A stretch of 17,603 bases of DNA from Bacteroides sp. UBA939 (GCF_002293435.1 NZ_DBDF01000108.1:9416-27018); one strand, 5' to 3'. Shown: positions 1 to 8,503, counted from the stretch's first letter. The notes: generated by a model not told the origin, from the sequence alone. Program-made: numbers and translations.

Positions 1-48
1 ATAGCATAAACTAATTATGAACAGCTACTAAACAGTCTGTTTCTCCGA

Positions 49-2601
49 TTATTGAAAAGATATTCTTAAATCATTGTGTATAATATCAGAGTAAGAATAC
101 GGATAATTATTCCCCATGCTTTTATTATATTCTGCAATATAAAGATAGTATTTCTTCATAGCCTGATCTTCTCTCTTTAATTTATGGCAAGCATTCAGCA
201 TATACCATAAAGCCATATCATTCAATGGATCAACTTTCAGCCAGATTTCTGCCAACTGAATGGCTTGCTCATAAGTCGCTTTTGCATATAAATTATTCAT
301 CTCGATCATGAGCATTTTATGCAGTTCATCTTCTTGTTCGCTTTTAAAAGTGTCAAACATAGAATCATCTACTGACTTCAGGAACTTACCTCTCGACAAT
401 ATTCCTATTAACACTTGGCTCACTTCCTGAGATGCATTGCTCTGTCGCATTCTGTCTATCTGCTCTAGAAATCTCTGATAATCACAATAAAAATTATCTA
501 ATAGTTTAATAGAGTAGCGACTGTTGGCATAAATCAATTCAATGCCTTCCAGATCATCTAATATCTTTCTCAATCTGTTGATAGTGACCCCTTTCAGATT
601 CTTAGCACTGCTTAAATCTTTCTCCGGCCACAACAATCCGTAAATATAACTCGAAGTGATGCCTTCCTTATCACCTATCGTATTCAGGAAAGTAAGTAAG
701 AAAAGCTGTTTTATTTTAGAACTAAACAAGTAGGTTATATCTCTTCCCTTCTTATCCAATATGGTAAATTCACCAAATAAATACAAAGCATTTGCCCGTG
801 AGGTTCTTTCCTCGTCAAGCGGAGTATGTGCTTTATATCTGATTACTTTGGAAATTGGTTGTTTGACTTTTCTACTTTTCAGATAGTACCCTATACCTAT
901 AAACAGCACAAGGGCTGCAACTCCTCCAATAGCAGCAAAATACCATGAAAGATTCTGTTCTGTAGAATACAAAAACAAAGCATCCTTTGCAATAGCTGGT
1001 GCCGACAAAGAATAGAACTGAGTAACGGAAGACTCTCCGCCATGTTCATCAAACTCCTGCGTGCAACAATAAAGTTCCTTGGTATCCTTATTATAGTAAA
1101 GGTTCGCATTTGATAAAATAGCCTTTGAGTCCATAGGAATCGAATTTCCCAAAACCTCATAAGAATCATTTTGCAGGGAAAATTTATAGAGCTGCAAATA
1201 AGAAGAAGCTTCCTGCATAGGGTAACACAGCGTGTAGAAAGCTGTTTTATCATCAGATAAAATAAGATTCCTTACCGGAACAATCTGAATACCAGTATAA
1301 GAGTAATCCCTCACTTTCTTTACCGTCGAATCTTGTAGATTGATTTTATAAAGATCATAATAATAGATCTTTCCCAAACTCTGATCTCCGCTGCTATTTC
1401 CGGTTCCTCCGAACAGGAACAACTCATCGGGATTCAATGCTCCCATAGAAGAGAAGAAGCGGGGAGCAACAAAATCCCCCTTTAACTTGACAGTATTCCA
1501 GGTCTTCTGATTCAGATCATATACCTCCAGCGTATTGGTATATTTACGTAAACCGAAACCTCCAAAAATATAGAATTTATTCTGAATCGTATCCAAATAA
1601 GAAGAGTGATGATGCCGTTGTGAGGATAAGAACTTGGTATCTACCTTGTTCGTCTCTCCCGTAAGTATATTCAAAGAGCAAATTGTACAGGAATCCATGC
1701 GATTATCCACCTCATAAATATAAGCAGAATGTGTATCCGGGTGAAGGAAATTCGTTCCCAAATACATTTTCATAGGGAAAGGTTCATGTTTGTATCCCTC
1801 CCATTTGCTCCGGCGTATATCCAAAGTGTAAAGGGAATCACTGTTGAAATAAACAAAATTGCCGGACTGGGCATCATAATTATAGCCTGCTGTTGTTTCA
1901 GATGACTGTGAATGGAGCAAGTTCCAATAGTAAAACCTATTAATCAGCCAAACAGGATTAATCGCTTTTCCTCTTACTTTCCCCTGATTATCATGAACAA
2001 GGGTGCCTGCATTCTCATTTAAAGGGAATTCTATCTGTTGATAAGTATCAGAAACGACCAGATTCCGGATAGCAAAAGAAGGTATCTCCTCAGAGAACCT
2101 GCTACTTCCGAACATTATGGAAGGAGTCATTTCTTTGGGAAGTCCTAACTTTCCAGCATGATATTTGCGTTTGTTGATAGTCAGGCATACTGAATCATCT
2201 TTAAGGGAAAAGAAGATTTTTATGGGTATCCAACGCCTGGGACCAAGATTCTTATTGCATAAAGTGTCTGCAACCAGGCATTCTTTTGTTTCAATGTTGA
2301 ATTTCAGATAGCTACGCTCATTATTATCATAGGAAAAAACAAAACTGTAAATATCGGAATTCTCATTCTTAGAATCTTTCAGCCGGAATATATAACCAAA
2401 AGAGCCATAGTCGTGAATAGCCAGATCATAAGCTATAGTAAAGTCATGTTTAAAGGTCAGAGGATTTTCATCGAAAACAGAATAACTTGTTTTTTGTATG
2501 GTTTCAGATTCGTATGTACTAAATTCAATACCTTGAGCATTGCCTCGCAGGCATAAAAAACTAAATAATACTATGAAACATACTATACACCTCATTCTCA
2601 T
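49..2601 (-). CDS. Membrane-spanning Kelch/lectin-like sensor with SARP/BTAD-like DNA-binding domain
   Basis: Predicted one-component regulator of 850 residues that appears to join a periplasmic sensor to a cytoplasmic DNA-binding module. Seen: an N-terminal signal peptide (about 1-23, hydrophobic core then GNAQG); a beta-rich stretch at about 25-190 resembling a LamG/concanavalin-like fold; a Kelch-like beta-propeller at about 225-535, with YIFGGFG near 344 and LFLFGGTG near 395; one hydrophobic helix at 553-574 followed by KSRK, which sets the C-terminus inside the cell; an OmpR-like winged helix at about 605-700 (YGLLWPE, then a recognition-helix-like VTINRLRKIL); and a helical BTAD/TPR-like tail to 850. 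In SARP proteins, winged helix plus BTAD bind direct repeats near promoters. The ligand and target genes are inferred to be unknown: no polysaccharide-use or susCD genes are adjacent. ATG at 2601 is chosen because it begins the signal peptide; an in-frame ATG two codons later is equally possible. The gene looks more AT-rich than its neighbours. Confidence 0.8.
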   Translation of the reverse strand: MRMRCIVCFIVLFSFLCLRGNAQGIEFSTYESETIQKTSYSVFDENPLTFKHDFTIAYDLAIHDYGSFGYIFRLKDSKNENSDIYSFVFSYDNNERSYLKFNIETKECLVADTLCNKNLGPRRWIPIKIFFSLKDDSVCLTINKRKYHAGKLGLPKEMTPSIMFGSSRFSEEIPSFAIRNLVVSDTYQQIEFPLNENAGTLVHDNQGKVRGKAINPVWLINRFYYWNLLHSQSSETTAGYNYDAQSGNFVYFNSDSLYTLDIRRSKWEGYKHEPFPMKMYLGTNFLHPDTHSAYIYEVDNRMDSCTICSLNILTGETNKVDTKFLSSQRHHHSSYLDTIQNKFYIFGGFGLRKYTNTLEVYDLNQKTWNTVKLKGDFVAPRFFSSMGALNPDELFLFGGTGNSSGDQSLGKIYYYDLYKINLQDSTVKKVRDYSYTGIQIVPVRNLILSDDKTAFYTLCYPMQEASSYLQLYKFSLQNDSYEVLGNSIPMDSKAILSNANLYYNKDTKELYCCTQEFDEHGGESSVTQFYSLSAPAIAKDALFLYSTEQNLSWYFAAIGGVAALVLFIGIGYYLKSRKVKQPISKVIRYKAHTPLDEERTSRANALYLFGEFTILDKKGRDITYLFSSKIKQLFLLTFLNTIGDKEGITSSYIYGLLWPEKDLSSAKNLKGVTINRLRKILDDLEGIELIYANSRYSIKLLDNFYCDYQRFLEQIDRMRQSNASQEVSQVLIGILSRGKFLKSVDDSMFDTFKSEQEDELHKMLMIEMNNLYAKATYEQAIQLAEIWLKVDPLNDMALWYMLNACHKLKREDQAMKKYYLYIAEYNKSMGNNYPYSYSDIIHNDLRISFQ

Positions 2602-2623
2602 TTCTTAGTCATGATTAATCAGA

Positions 2624-2656
2624 CAAATATATAATATAAAAACCGAACTTATGAAA
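2624..2656 (-). promoter_or_regulatory. Putative promoter of the Kelch/SARP-like regulator
   Basis: Read on the minus strand, TATATTTG (2624-2631) matches the Bacteroidales -7 element TAnnTTTG. TTTC (2653-2656), one mismatch from TTTG, lies 21 bp upstream. Transcription would start near 2617, about 15 nt before the ATG. The -33 element lies inside the recQ terminator hairpin. The -7 match is strong and the -33 weaker. Confidence 0.5.
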
Positions 2657-2671
2657 CATAAGCCCGGTTTT
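2638..2671 (-). terminator. Rho-independent terminator of recQ
   Basis: Arms 2639-2653 and 2657-2671 form a 15-bp stem with a 3-nt loop. Two positions read AA opposite CC on the plus strand (mismatches), but GG opposite UU in a minus-strand transcript, where they are G.U wobbles. The hairpin is therefore complete only in minus-strand RNA. It is followed there by a U-run. It sits about 20 nt past the recQ stop codon, where a terminator is expected. Confidence 0.8.
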
Positions 2672-2692
2672 AACAAAAATGTATTTTCAATT

Positions 2693-4876
2693 TTAGTTCG
2701 CCATTTCAGAAATGAACTTGATGCGCACCAAACGTACTTCTTCTTCGGTGAAGTCATCACCAAGTTCATCAAGTGCGTCATCAATCTTGTCGGTAACGGA
2801 TTCCTTGAAATAATCATAGATATCGAGCATGTGGTCTTCATCCATTATTTCGTCCAGGAAGTAGTCGATGTTCAACTTCGTACCGGAGTAAACGATTGCT
2901 TCGATTTCGTCCAGCAAGTCACCGAATTCTATTCCTTTGGATAGTGCGATATCGTCCAAAGCCACCTTACGGTCAATTGATTGGATAATGGATACTTTCA
3001 GTTTGGACTTATTGGCGACTGTACGGACACGCAGGTCTTCAGGGCGTTCAATCTCATTCTCTTCGCAATGGCGCTTGATGAGCTTACAGAATTCTTCACC
3101 ATAACGCTTCGCTTTGCCTGCGCCTACGCCCGGAATATTCTGCAATTCATCCTGTGTCACCGGATAAATAGTAGCCATAGCTTCCAGTGAAGGATCCTGG
3201 AAGATTACATAAGGAGGAACTTCCAGCTTCTTGGAGAGCTTCTTACGCAAATCCTTCAGCATGGAGAAGAGTGCCGGGTCTACAGCACAAGAGCCAGTAC
3301 CCCGCGCCGGTGCTTCGTCTTCCGTTTCTTCAAAATCATTATCTTCCGTGATTTTGAATGACTTGGGATGTTTGAGGAACTTTTCACCTTCAGCTGTAAC
3401 TTTCAGCAGTCCGTAGTTTTCCACATCCTTGCTCAGATAGCCGGCAATGAGCGCCTGACGGATAACGGCATTCCAGGTTTTATCTTCTTCTCCCATTCCG
3501 GAGCCGAATGCATCCAGATCTTCATGCAGATGTGCCTGTACTTCAGTAGTTTCGCGTCCTTGTATAAAATCAATAATATAGTCTGCTTTAAAATTTTCTT
3601 TCACCGCGAGAATAGCTTCAATCACGGTACACAATAACTCTTGGGCTTCCACTTGTTTTTTGGGGTTTAAACAGTTGTCACAATTTCCACAATTTTCTTC
3701 CGTGTACTCTTCACCGAAATAGTGCAGCAACGTCTTTCGGCGACAAACGGATGATTCGGCATAAGCAGCGGTTTCCAACAGAAGCTGCTTGCCAATTTCC
3801 TGTTCTGCTACAGGTTTGCCTTGCATGAACTTTTCCAGTTTCTGCAAATCCTTATTCGTATAAAAGGTAATACATTGTCCTTCGCCTCCATCTCTTCCGG
3901 CGCGTCCGGTTTCCTGATAATATCCTTCCAGACTTTTCGGAATGTCATAATGGATAACGTAGCGTACATCAGGTTTATCAATACCCATACCGAAAGCGAT
4001 GGTTGCAACAATCACATCAATCTTCTCCATCAAGAAATCATCTTGATTTTGTGTACGGGTGGCAGAGTCCATTCCTGCATGGTATGCACGGGCGTTAATG
4101 CTGTTTGCTTGCAGGATTTCAGTAAGTTCCTCAACCTTCTTCCGGCTCAGGCAATAGATAATGCCTGACTTCTCCGGATTGTTTTTGATGAACTTAATGA
4201 TGTCCTTGTCTACGTTATTGGTTTTAGAACGTACCTCATAGTAGAGGTTCGGACGGTTGAACGATGATTTGAACACCTGCGCTTCCACCATACCCAGATT
4301 TTTCTGGATGTCATGTTGCACTTTAGGAGTTGCAGTTGCCGTCAACGCTATTACCGGAGCTTTTCCTATTTCATTGATAATAGGACGAATGCGGCGATAT
4401 TCCGGCCGGAAGTCATGTCCCCATTCTGAAATACAGTGTGCTTCATCTACAGCATAGAAGGAGATTTTCACTGTTCTCAGAAATTCCACATTTTCGTCTT
4501 TCGTCAGCGATTCGGGAGCTACATACAGTAGCTTGGTCTTTCCGCTGGTGATGTCCGCCTTCACCTGGTCTATCGCGCTTTTATTAAGGGAAGAATTGAT
4601 AAAGTGGGCAATACCATCTTCTTCGCTGAAGTTGCGCATCGCATCAACCTGATTCTTCATCAAGGCAATCAATGGAGAAATCACAATACCCGTGCCTTCC
4701 ATCAAAAGCGAAGGCAACTGATAACATAGGGATTTCCCTCCACCTGTAGGCATCAACACGAATGTATCGTTACCTGCCAACAAGTTTAGTATGATTGCTT
4801 CCTGATTTCCTTTAAACGTGTCAAATCCGAAATACTCCTTCAGTTGGTCTGTCAAATTAATCTTCTTCCCTGCCAT
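2693..4876 (-). CDS. recQ: ATP-dependent DNA helicase RecQ
   Basis: 3'-5' superfamily 2 helicase that unwinds forked and recombination DNA during repair and replication restart. Seen in its 727 residues: Walker A PTGGGKS (43-49), DEAH box (144-147), the aromatic-rich loop following it (ISEWGHDFRPEY, 149-160), motif VI QETGRAGRDG (321-330), and zinc-binding cysteines C378, C396, C399 and C402 of the RecQ-Ct domain, which correspond to the four E. coli zinc ligands. A winged-helix region is followed by an HRDC domain (about 532-605) containing IPGVGAGKAKRYG. A further acidic C-terminal extension of about 110 residues (620-727) goes beyond the 609-residue E. coli protein; its role is unknown. 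The ATG at 4876 gives the usual N-terminus just before the Q-motif region (FGFDTFKGNQ). Neighbours: downstream of clpX by 169 nt, with its own promoter and terminator, so probably monocistronic. Confidence 0.97.
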   Translation of the reverse strand: MAGKKINLTDQLKEYFGFDTFKGNQEAIILNLLAGNDTFVLMPTGGGKSLCYQLPSLLMEGTGIVISPLIALMKNQVDAMRNFSEEDGIAHFINSSLNKSAIDQVKADITSGKTKLLYVAPESLTKDENVEFLRTVKISFYAVDEAHCISEWGHDFRPEYRRIRPIINEIGKAPVIALTATATPKVQHDIQKNLGMVEAQVFKSSFNRPNLYYEVRSKTNNVDKDIIKFIKNNPEKSGIIYCLSRKKVEELTEILQANSINARAYHAGMDSATRTQNQDDFLMEKIDVIVATIAFGMGIDKPDVRYVIHYDIPKSLEGYYQETGRAGRDGGEGQCITFYTNKDLQKLEKFMQGKPVAEQEIGKQLLLETAAYAESSVCRRKTLLHYFGEEYTEENCGNCDNCLNPKKQVEAQELLCTVIEAILAVKENFKADYIIDFIQGRETTEVQAHLHEDLDAFGSGMGEEDKTWNAVIRQALIAGYLSKDVENYGLLKVTAEGEKFLKHPKSFKITEDNDFEETEDEAPARGTGSCAVDPALFSMLKDLRKKLSKKLEVPPYVIFQDPSLEAMATIYPVTQDELQNIPGVGAGKAKRYGEEFCKLIKRHCEENEIERPEDLRVRTVANKSKLKVSIIQSIDRKVALDDIALSKGIEFGDLLDEIEAIVYSGTKLNIDYFLDEIMDEDHMLDIYDYFKESVTDKIDDALDELGDDFTEEEVRLVRIKFISEMAN

Positions 4877-4946
4877 GATTCATTAGGTTGTTTTTTGAAT
4901 GATTGTTTAAACTCCCGGTTAACCTCTCTTTTTGCAAGAGCCCTAA

Positions 4947-4976
4947 CAAAGTTATAAACAACTTCTCAATTTTCAA
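4947..4976 (-). promoter_or_regulatory. Putative recQ promoter
   Basis: On the minus strand TAACTTTG (4947-4954) is an exact TAnnTTTG, and CTTG (TTG at 4974-4976) stands exactly 19 bp upstream, giving the Bacteroidales primary sigma-factor pattern. Predicted start near 4940, leaving a leader of about 64 nt before the recQ ATG. Confidence 0.6.
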
Positions 4977-5045
4977 GCATAATCCAATGAATATTTTTCA
5001 ATAGAAACAAAAAAAGTCTGTCTTATGTCTCTTTACCTTTTGATT

Positions 5046-6293
5046 TTAAGCTGTTTGCAGTTTTGCAATGTTTGCTTTTTCCAGTTGATGTTTGGCGTAC
5101 TCCAAGGTCACAACAAAGTTTTCTTTGTGTTCCGAGGGTATTTCAAACATCGCATCCATCATGATAGTCTCCACAATAGAGCGCAGTCCGCGGGCGCCGA
5201 GCTTATACTCTACCGCCTTATCTACAATATATTCGAATACGTTGTCTTCAAACGCGAGCTTCACCTTATCCATCTCAAACAGTTTGATGTATTGCTTGAT
5301 AATAGAGTTTTTAGGCTCGGTCAGGATGGAGCGCAGAGCATTGCGGTCCAAAGGATTGAGATAAGTCAGCACCGGCAGGCGACCGATGATTTCGGGTATC
5401 AGCCCAAATGACTTCAAATCCTGGGGGGCAATGTATTGCATCATGTTATTTTTGTCGATAACTGCAGTATTGCGTACCGCACCGTATCCTACTACATGGG
5501 TATTGAGCCGTTGGGCGATTTTCTTTTCAATGCCGTCAAATGCGCCGCCGCAAATGAAAAGGATATTTTTCGTGTTCACCGGAATCATTTTCTGGTCGGG
5601 GTGCTTACGTCCGCCCTGAGGAGGGACATTCACTACGGAGCCTTCCAGCAGCTTCAACAATCCTTGTTGCACTCCCTCGCCACTGACGTCACGGGTAATG
5701 GAAGGATTATCTCCCTTGCGGGCAATCTTATCAATTTCATCAATGAACACGATGCCTTGTTCGGCTTCGGGAACATTATAGTCCGCTACCTGGAGCAGGC
5801 GTGTCAGGATGCTTTCAATGTCTTCGCCCACATAGCCGGCTTCGGTAAGTACCGTGGCGTCTACAATGGTAAAGGGTACGTGAAGCAGTTTGGCTATGGT
5901 GCGTGCCAGCAGTGTTTTTCCGGTTCCGGTGCTTCCCACCATGATGATGTTGGACTTTTCAATTTCCACATCATCTCCTCCGTCTTTTTGCAGCAGGCGT
6001 TTGTAGTGGTTGTATACCGATACGGAGAGAAAGCGTTTGGCGTCGTCCTGCCCGATAACGTACTGGTCAAGAAACTCTTTTATTTCCAGAGGTTTGGGGA
6101 GCTTTTTCAGGTTCAGCTTTTTGGGGTTGACGTTTCTTTTTATGCCTTCCATTGCTTCCTCGGCAATCATGTAGGCCTGGTTAGCGCAGATATCACAGAT
6201 GTATGCGTTCATTCCTGTAATAAGAATGCCGACTTCATCTTCCAGGCGCCCGCAAAAGCTACACCTATTATTATTATGTTTTGAGTCTGCCAT
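5046..6293 (-). CDS. clpX: ClpX, ATP-dependent unfoldase of the ClpXP protease
   Basis: AAA+ hexameric unfoldase that recognises tagged proteins and threads them into ClpP in the cytoplasm. Seen in its 415 residues: N-terminal zinc-binding domain with CSFC (C11, C14) and CDIC (C33, C36); Walker A GSTGTGKT (120-127); pore-loop GYVGED (153-158); Walker B IVFIDEID (181-188); the RKH pore loop (229-231); and sensor-2 GARGL (366-370). The ClpP-docking loop, IGF in E. coli, reads VGY here (268-270). Length matches the family (E. coli 424). The start ATG is 2 nt downstream of the clpP stop, so the two genes are almost certainly co-transcribed and probably translationally coupled. No convincing hairpin follows the stop, although a T7 run is present on the minus strand near 5010. 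Confidence 0.98.
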   Translation of the reverse strand: MADSKHNNNRCSFCGRLEDEVGILITGMNAYICDICANQAYMIAEEAMEGIKRNVNPKKLNLKKLPKPLEIKEFLDQYVIGQDDAKRFLSVSVYNHYKRLLQKDGGDDVEIEKSNIIMVGSTGTGKTLLARTIAKLLHVPFTIVDATVLTEAGYVGEDIESILTRLLQVADYNVPEAEQGIVFIDEIDKIARKGDNPSITRDVSGEGVQQGLLKLLEGSVVNVPPQGGRKHPDQKMIPVNTKNILFICGGAFDGIEKKIAQRLNTHVVGYGAVRNTAVIDKNNMMQYIAPQDLKSFGLIPEIIGRLPVLTYLNPLDRNALRSILTEPKNSIIKQYIKLFEMDKVKLAFEDNVFEYIVDKAVEYKLGARGLRSIVETIMMDAMFEIPSEHKENFVVTLEYAKHQLEKANIAKLQTA

Positions 6294-6295
6294 AT

Positions 6296-6958
6296 TTATT
6301 TTTTAATCAATACCTCATCTACCATACCGTATTCTTTGGCTTCCTGCGCAGTCATCCAATAGTCGCGGTCGGAGTCTGCCCATACTTTATCAAAAGGTGT
6401 ATGAGAATGGTCGGCAATGATGGTATAAAGTTCCTTTTTCAGTTTCTGGATTTCGCGGGCTGTGATTTCGATATCCGAAGCCTGCCCTTGTGCGCCTCCC
6501 ATCGGCTGATGTATCATTACACGGGCATGCGGCAAGGCGGAGCGCTTGCCTTCGGTGCCTGCCACCAGCAGTACTGCAGCCATGCTTGCTGCCATACCGG
6601 TACAGATTGTAGCTACATTGCTTGTGATAAACTGCATTGTGTCATAAATACCCAGCCCGGCATATACGGAACCGCCCGGCGAGTTGATATAGATGGAGAT
6701 ATCCCTGCTCTGGTCTACCGAATCCAGATAAAGCAACTGTGCCTGCAGAGTATTGGCTGTATAATCGTCAATTTGGGTACCCAGGAAAATGATGCGGTCC
6801 ATCATCAAACGGGAAAAGACATCCAACTGGGTTACATTGAGTTGGCGCTCTTCCAGGATGTATGGATTCAAGTAACTTGCCTGTGATTTAATCACACCGT
6901 CCAACGCCAAGCCATTCATACCTAAGTGCTTGGTAGCGTATTTTCTAAAATCATCCAT
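6296..6958 (-). CDS. clpP: ClpP, serine peptidase subunit of ClpXP
   Basis: Barrel-shaped peptidase that degrades polypeptides fed by ClpX. The reading frame is open back to 7045, but I place the start at ATG 6958 (MDDFRKYA), giving 220 residues. The extra 29 upstream codons read as a cysteine-rich hydrophobic stretch, overlap a terminator hairpin and a promoter, and are absent from the family. A purine-rich AAAGAGAAG lies just before this ATG. The catalytic triad is S125 (in GMAASMA), H150 (in MIHQP) and D199 (in DRDYW), spaced 25 and 49 residues apart exactly as in E. coli ClpP S97/H122/D171. The first residues probably form a short propeptide. Coupled to clpX, 2 nt downstream. Confidence 0.96.
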   Translation of the reverse strand: MDDFRKYATKHLGMNGLALDGVIKSQASYLNPYILEERQLNVTQLDVFSRLMMDRIIFLGTQIDDYTANTLQAQLLYLDSVDQSRDISIYINSPGGSVYAGLGIYDTMQFITSNVATICTGMAASMAAVLLVAGTEGKRSALPHARVMIHQPMGGAQGQASDIEITAREIQKLKKELYTIIADHSHTPFDKVWADSDRDYWMTAQEAKEYGMVDEVLIKK

Positions 6959-6990
6959 AAACTTCTCTTTTTTTAGGTTTAACTGGTTTG

Positions 6991-7022
6991 CAAAGAAACA
7001 AAAAAGAACACAGAGACACAAA
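6991..7022 (-). promoter_or_regulatory. Putative clpP-clpX promoter
   Basis: On the minus strand TTTCTTTG (6991-6998) matches TAnnTTTG except for the A, with TTTG (7019-7022) exactly 20 bp upstream. Start would be near 6984, about 25 nt before the clpP ATG. It directly abuts the hairpin that follows tig, so clpPX can be transcribed independently of tig. The -7 mismatch lowers confidence. Confidence 0.45.
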
Positions 7023-7057
7023 AAACACAGAGTTATATAGTGCAAAACTCTGTGTTT
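7018..7057 (-). terminator. Hairpin terminator following tig
   Basis: Perfect 12-bp inverted repeat AAACACAGAGTT (7023-7034) and AACTCTGTGTTT (7046-7057) with an 11-nt loop. In the minus direction the stem ends in a T-run (T6) and lies 38 nt past the tig stop. The stem is not very GC-rich, so termination may be partial, letting some transcripts continue into clpPX. Confidence 0.6.
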
Positions 7058-7095
7058 CTTAATTATTTTAAACTGTTTTCCGAATAATGAAACTA

Positions 7096-8451
7096 TTACT
7101 CGAACATCTTATTGAATTCTTCCGTGGAAACTGTTTTGTTTTCCAACTTAACCTGAGACTTCAAGGCAGCGCCCAACTTCGATTCGATAACGCGGTTTAC
7201 CAAGCCTTCAACGCTTTCTTTCTTCTTCAGCATTTCTTTTGAGTAGTTCTCCAGGAGTTCATCAGGAATACTCATCATGCCGTATTGCGCAAACTGTGCA
7301 CGTGTAGCTTCTTTTGCCATAGCGGCTATGTCTTCCTGCTCTACTTTGATATCGTTAGCCTTCACCAACTGTTCCTTAATCAGGTGCCAGGTCAGTTCTT
7401 CGATGCTCTTATCGTAGTTGTCTTCAACAAACTTTTCGTCCTTATCCTTATTATTCAGGTGCATGATGCGTTTCAGCAGTGCATCCGGGAATTCCAGCTT
7501 GCCTACTTTCTCTATCAACATCTTGCGGACGTCGATCAGGAACTTATAGTCACTGTCGGCTACGAATTGATTGGCAATGCCCTCTTTTACTTTATTGCGG
7601 AACTCGTCTTCGGTTGTCACTACGCCTTCGCCAAATACTTGGTCGAAGATTTCCTGATTCAGTTCGCCATCAACAAAGCGTGTGATTTCTTCTATCTGAT
7701 AACTGAAGTCCGACTTCACTTCAACAGCTTCTTCTTTCTCAATCTTCAGCAAAGAGGCCAGTTCGGCAGCATTACCGTCCCACGCAGTGTAAGGATTGAA
7801 CACGCATACGTCGTTCACCTTTGCCTTTGCGAAGATAGCTTTCTGCTCGGCATTCTTCATGTAAGACGGCATCATAACAGCGGCTTCTACCTCAATGCCG
7901 CTTTCTTTAGTATTACCGTTTTCATCCAGTTCCACAAGCAGGCCTTTCAGCATGTCGTTATCCTGGTACTCATCTACCTGGTCATATTTACCGGCGCGCT
8001 GAGTGTATGATTTTACCTGATTGGCGATCATTTCATCCGTAACGTCAATCGTGTAATAGTCTACCTTATCATTGGCGCTCAGTTCTACTGTAAATTCAGG
8101 TGTCAGGGCAATGTCGAACAGGAATTCAAATTCATCCATCGTATCAAAGTCGATCTCCGGCTGCTTATCTTCATTTGGTAACGGCTCACCAAGAATGTTC
8201 ACCTTATTTTCCTGAATATATTTGTACACAGCATCCGAAAGTATTTTGTTTACTTCTTCGGCTATAACAGATTTACCATACATTTTTTTCACCAGGCTTG
8301 CCGGTACCATGCCTTGACGGAATCCGGGTATTTGAGCCTTACGGCGTAGGTTCTTCAACGATTTATCAACATTCTCCTGATAATCTGCTTTCTCAAGCTT
8401 TACAGTAAGCAGTGCGTTTACCTTATCAATGTTTTGTAATGAAACGTTCAT
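7096..8451 (-). CDS. tig: Trigger factor, ribosome-associated chaperone
   Basis: Binds ribosomal protein L23 at the exit tunnel and shields nascent chains. Seen in its 451 residues (E. coli 432): an N-terminal ribosome-binding domain with the signature PGFRQGMVP (42-50), where the family usually has GFRxGxxP; a middle segment (about 150-250) in the place of the FKBP-type prolyl isomerase domain; and a long helical, lysine- and glutamate-rich C-terminal arm (about 255-451) ending in a helix-rich segment with KKKESVEGLVNRVIESKL. The middle domain is hard to recognise as FKBP-like and may lack isomerase activity (inference). Start ATG 8451 gives the standard N-terminus (MNVSLQNIDK). It is placed upstream of clpP as in many bacteria, with its own strong promoter. 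Confidence 0.95.
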   Translation of the reverse strand: MNVSLQNIDKVNALLTVKLEKADYQENVDKSLKNLRRKAQIPGFRQGMVPASLVKKMYGKSVIAEEVNKILSDAVYKYIQENKVNILGEPLPNEDKQPEIDFDTMDEFEFLFDIALTPEFTVELSANDKVDYYTIDVTDEMIANQVKSYTQRAGKYDQVDEYQDNDMLKGLLVELDENGNTKESGIEVEAAVMMPSYMKNAEQKAIFAKAKVNDVCVFNPYTAWDGNAAELASLLKIEKEEAVEVKSDFSYQIEEITRFVDGELNQEIFDQVFGEGVVTTEDEFRNKVKEGIANQFVADSDYKFLIDVRKMLIEKVGKLEFPDALLKRIMHLNNKDKDEKFVEDNYDKSIEELTWHLIKEQLVKANDIKVEQEDIAAMAKEATRAQFAQYGMMSIPDELLENYSKEMLKKKESVEGLVNRVIESKLGAALKSQVKLENKTVSTEEFNKMFE

Positions 8452-8503
8452 TCTGACAATTATTTATTTGATTTATATTTTGTTCCAATCTCAAATGAGG
8501 GGA

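Noticed and set aside
30..42. AAACAG-T-CTGTTT inverted repeat after the regulator stop codon as a terminator
   Set aside because: The arms are 6 bp with a one-base centre, too tight for a hairpin loop, and no clear U-run follows before the window edge.
4985..5040. Terminator after clpX
   Set aside because: A T7 run is present on the minus strand but the preceding sequence forms at best a 4-bp stem.
5436..6284. 282-codon plus-strand frame opposite clpX
   Set aside because: It lies wholly within clpX, whose motifs are all intact; the antisense product resembles nothing.
6959..7045. N-terminal extension of ClpP from an ATG at 7045
   Set aside because: It overlaps the tig terminator and the probable clpP promoter, and the 29 extra residues are not family-like.
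7285..8010. 241-codon plus-strand frame opposite tig
   Set aside because: Antisense shadow of the trigger factor gene, without a start region or recognisable domain.
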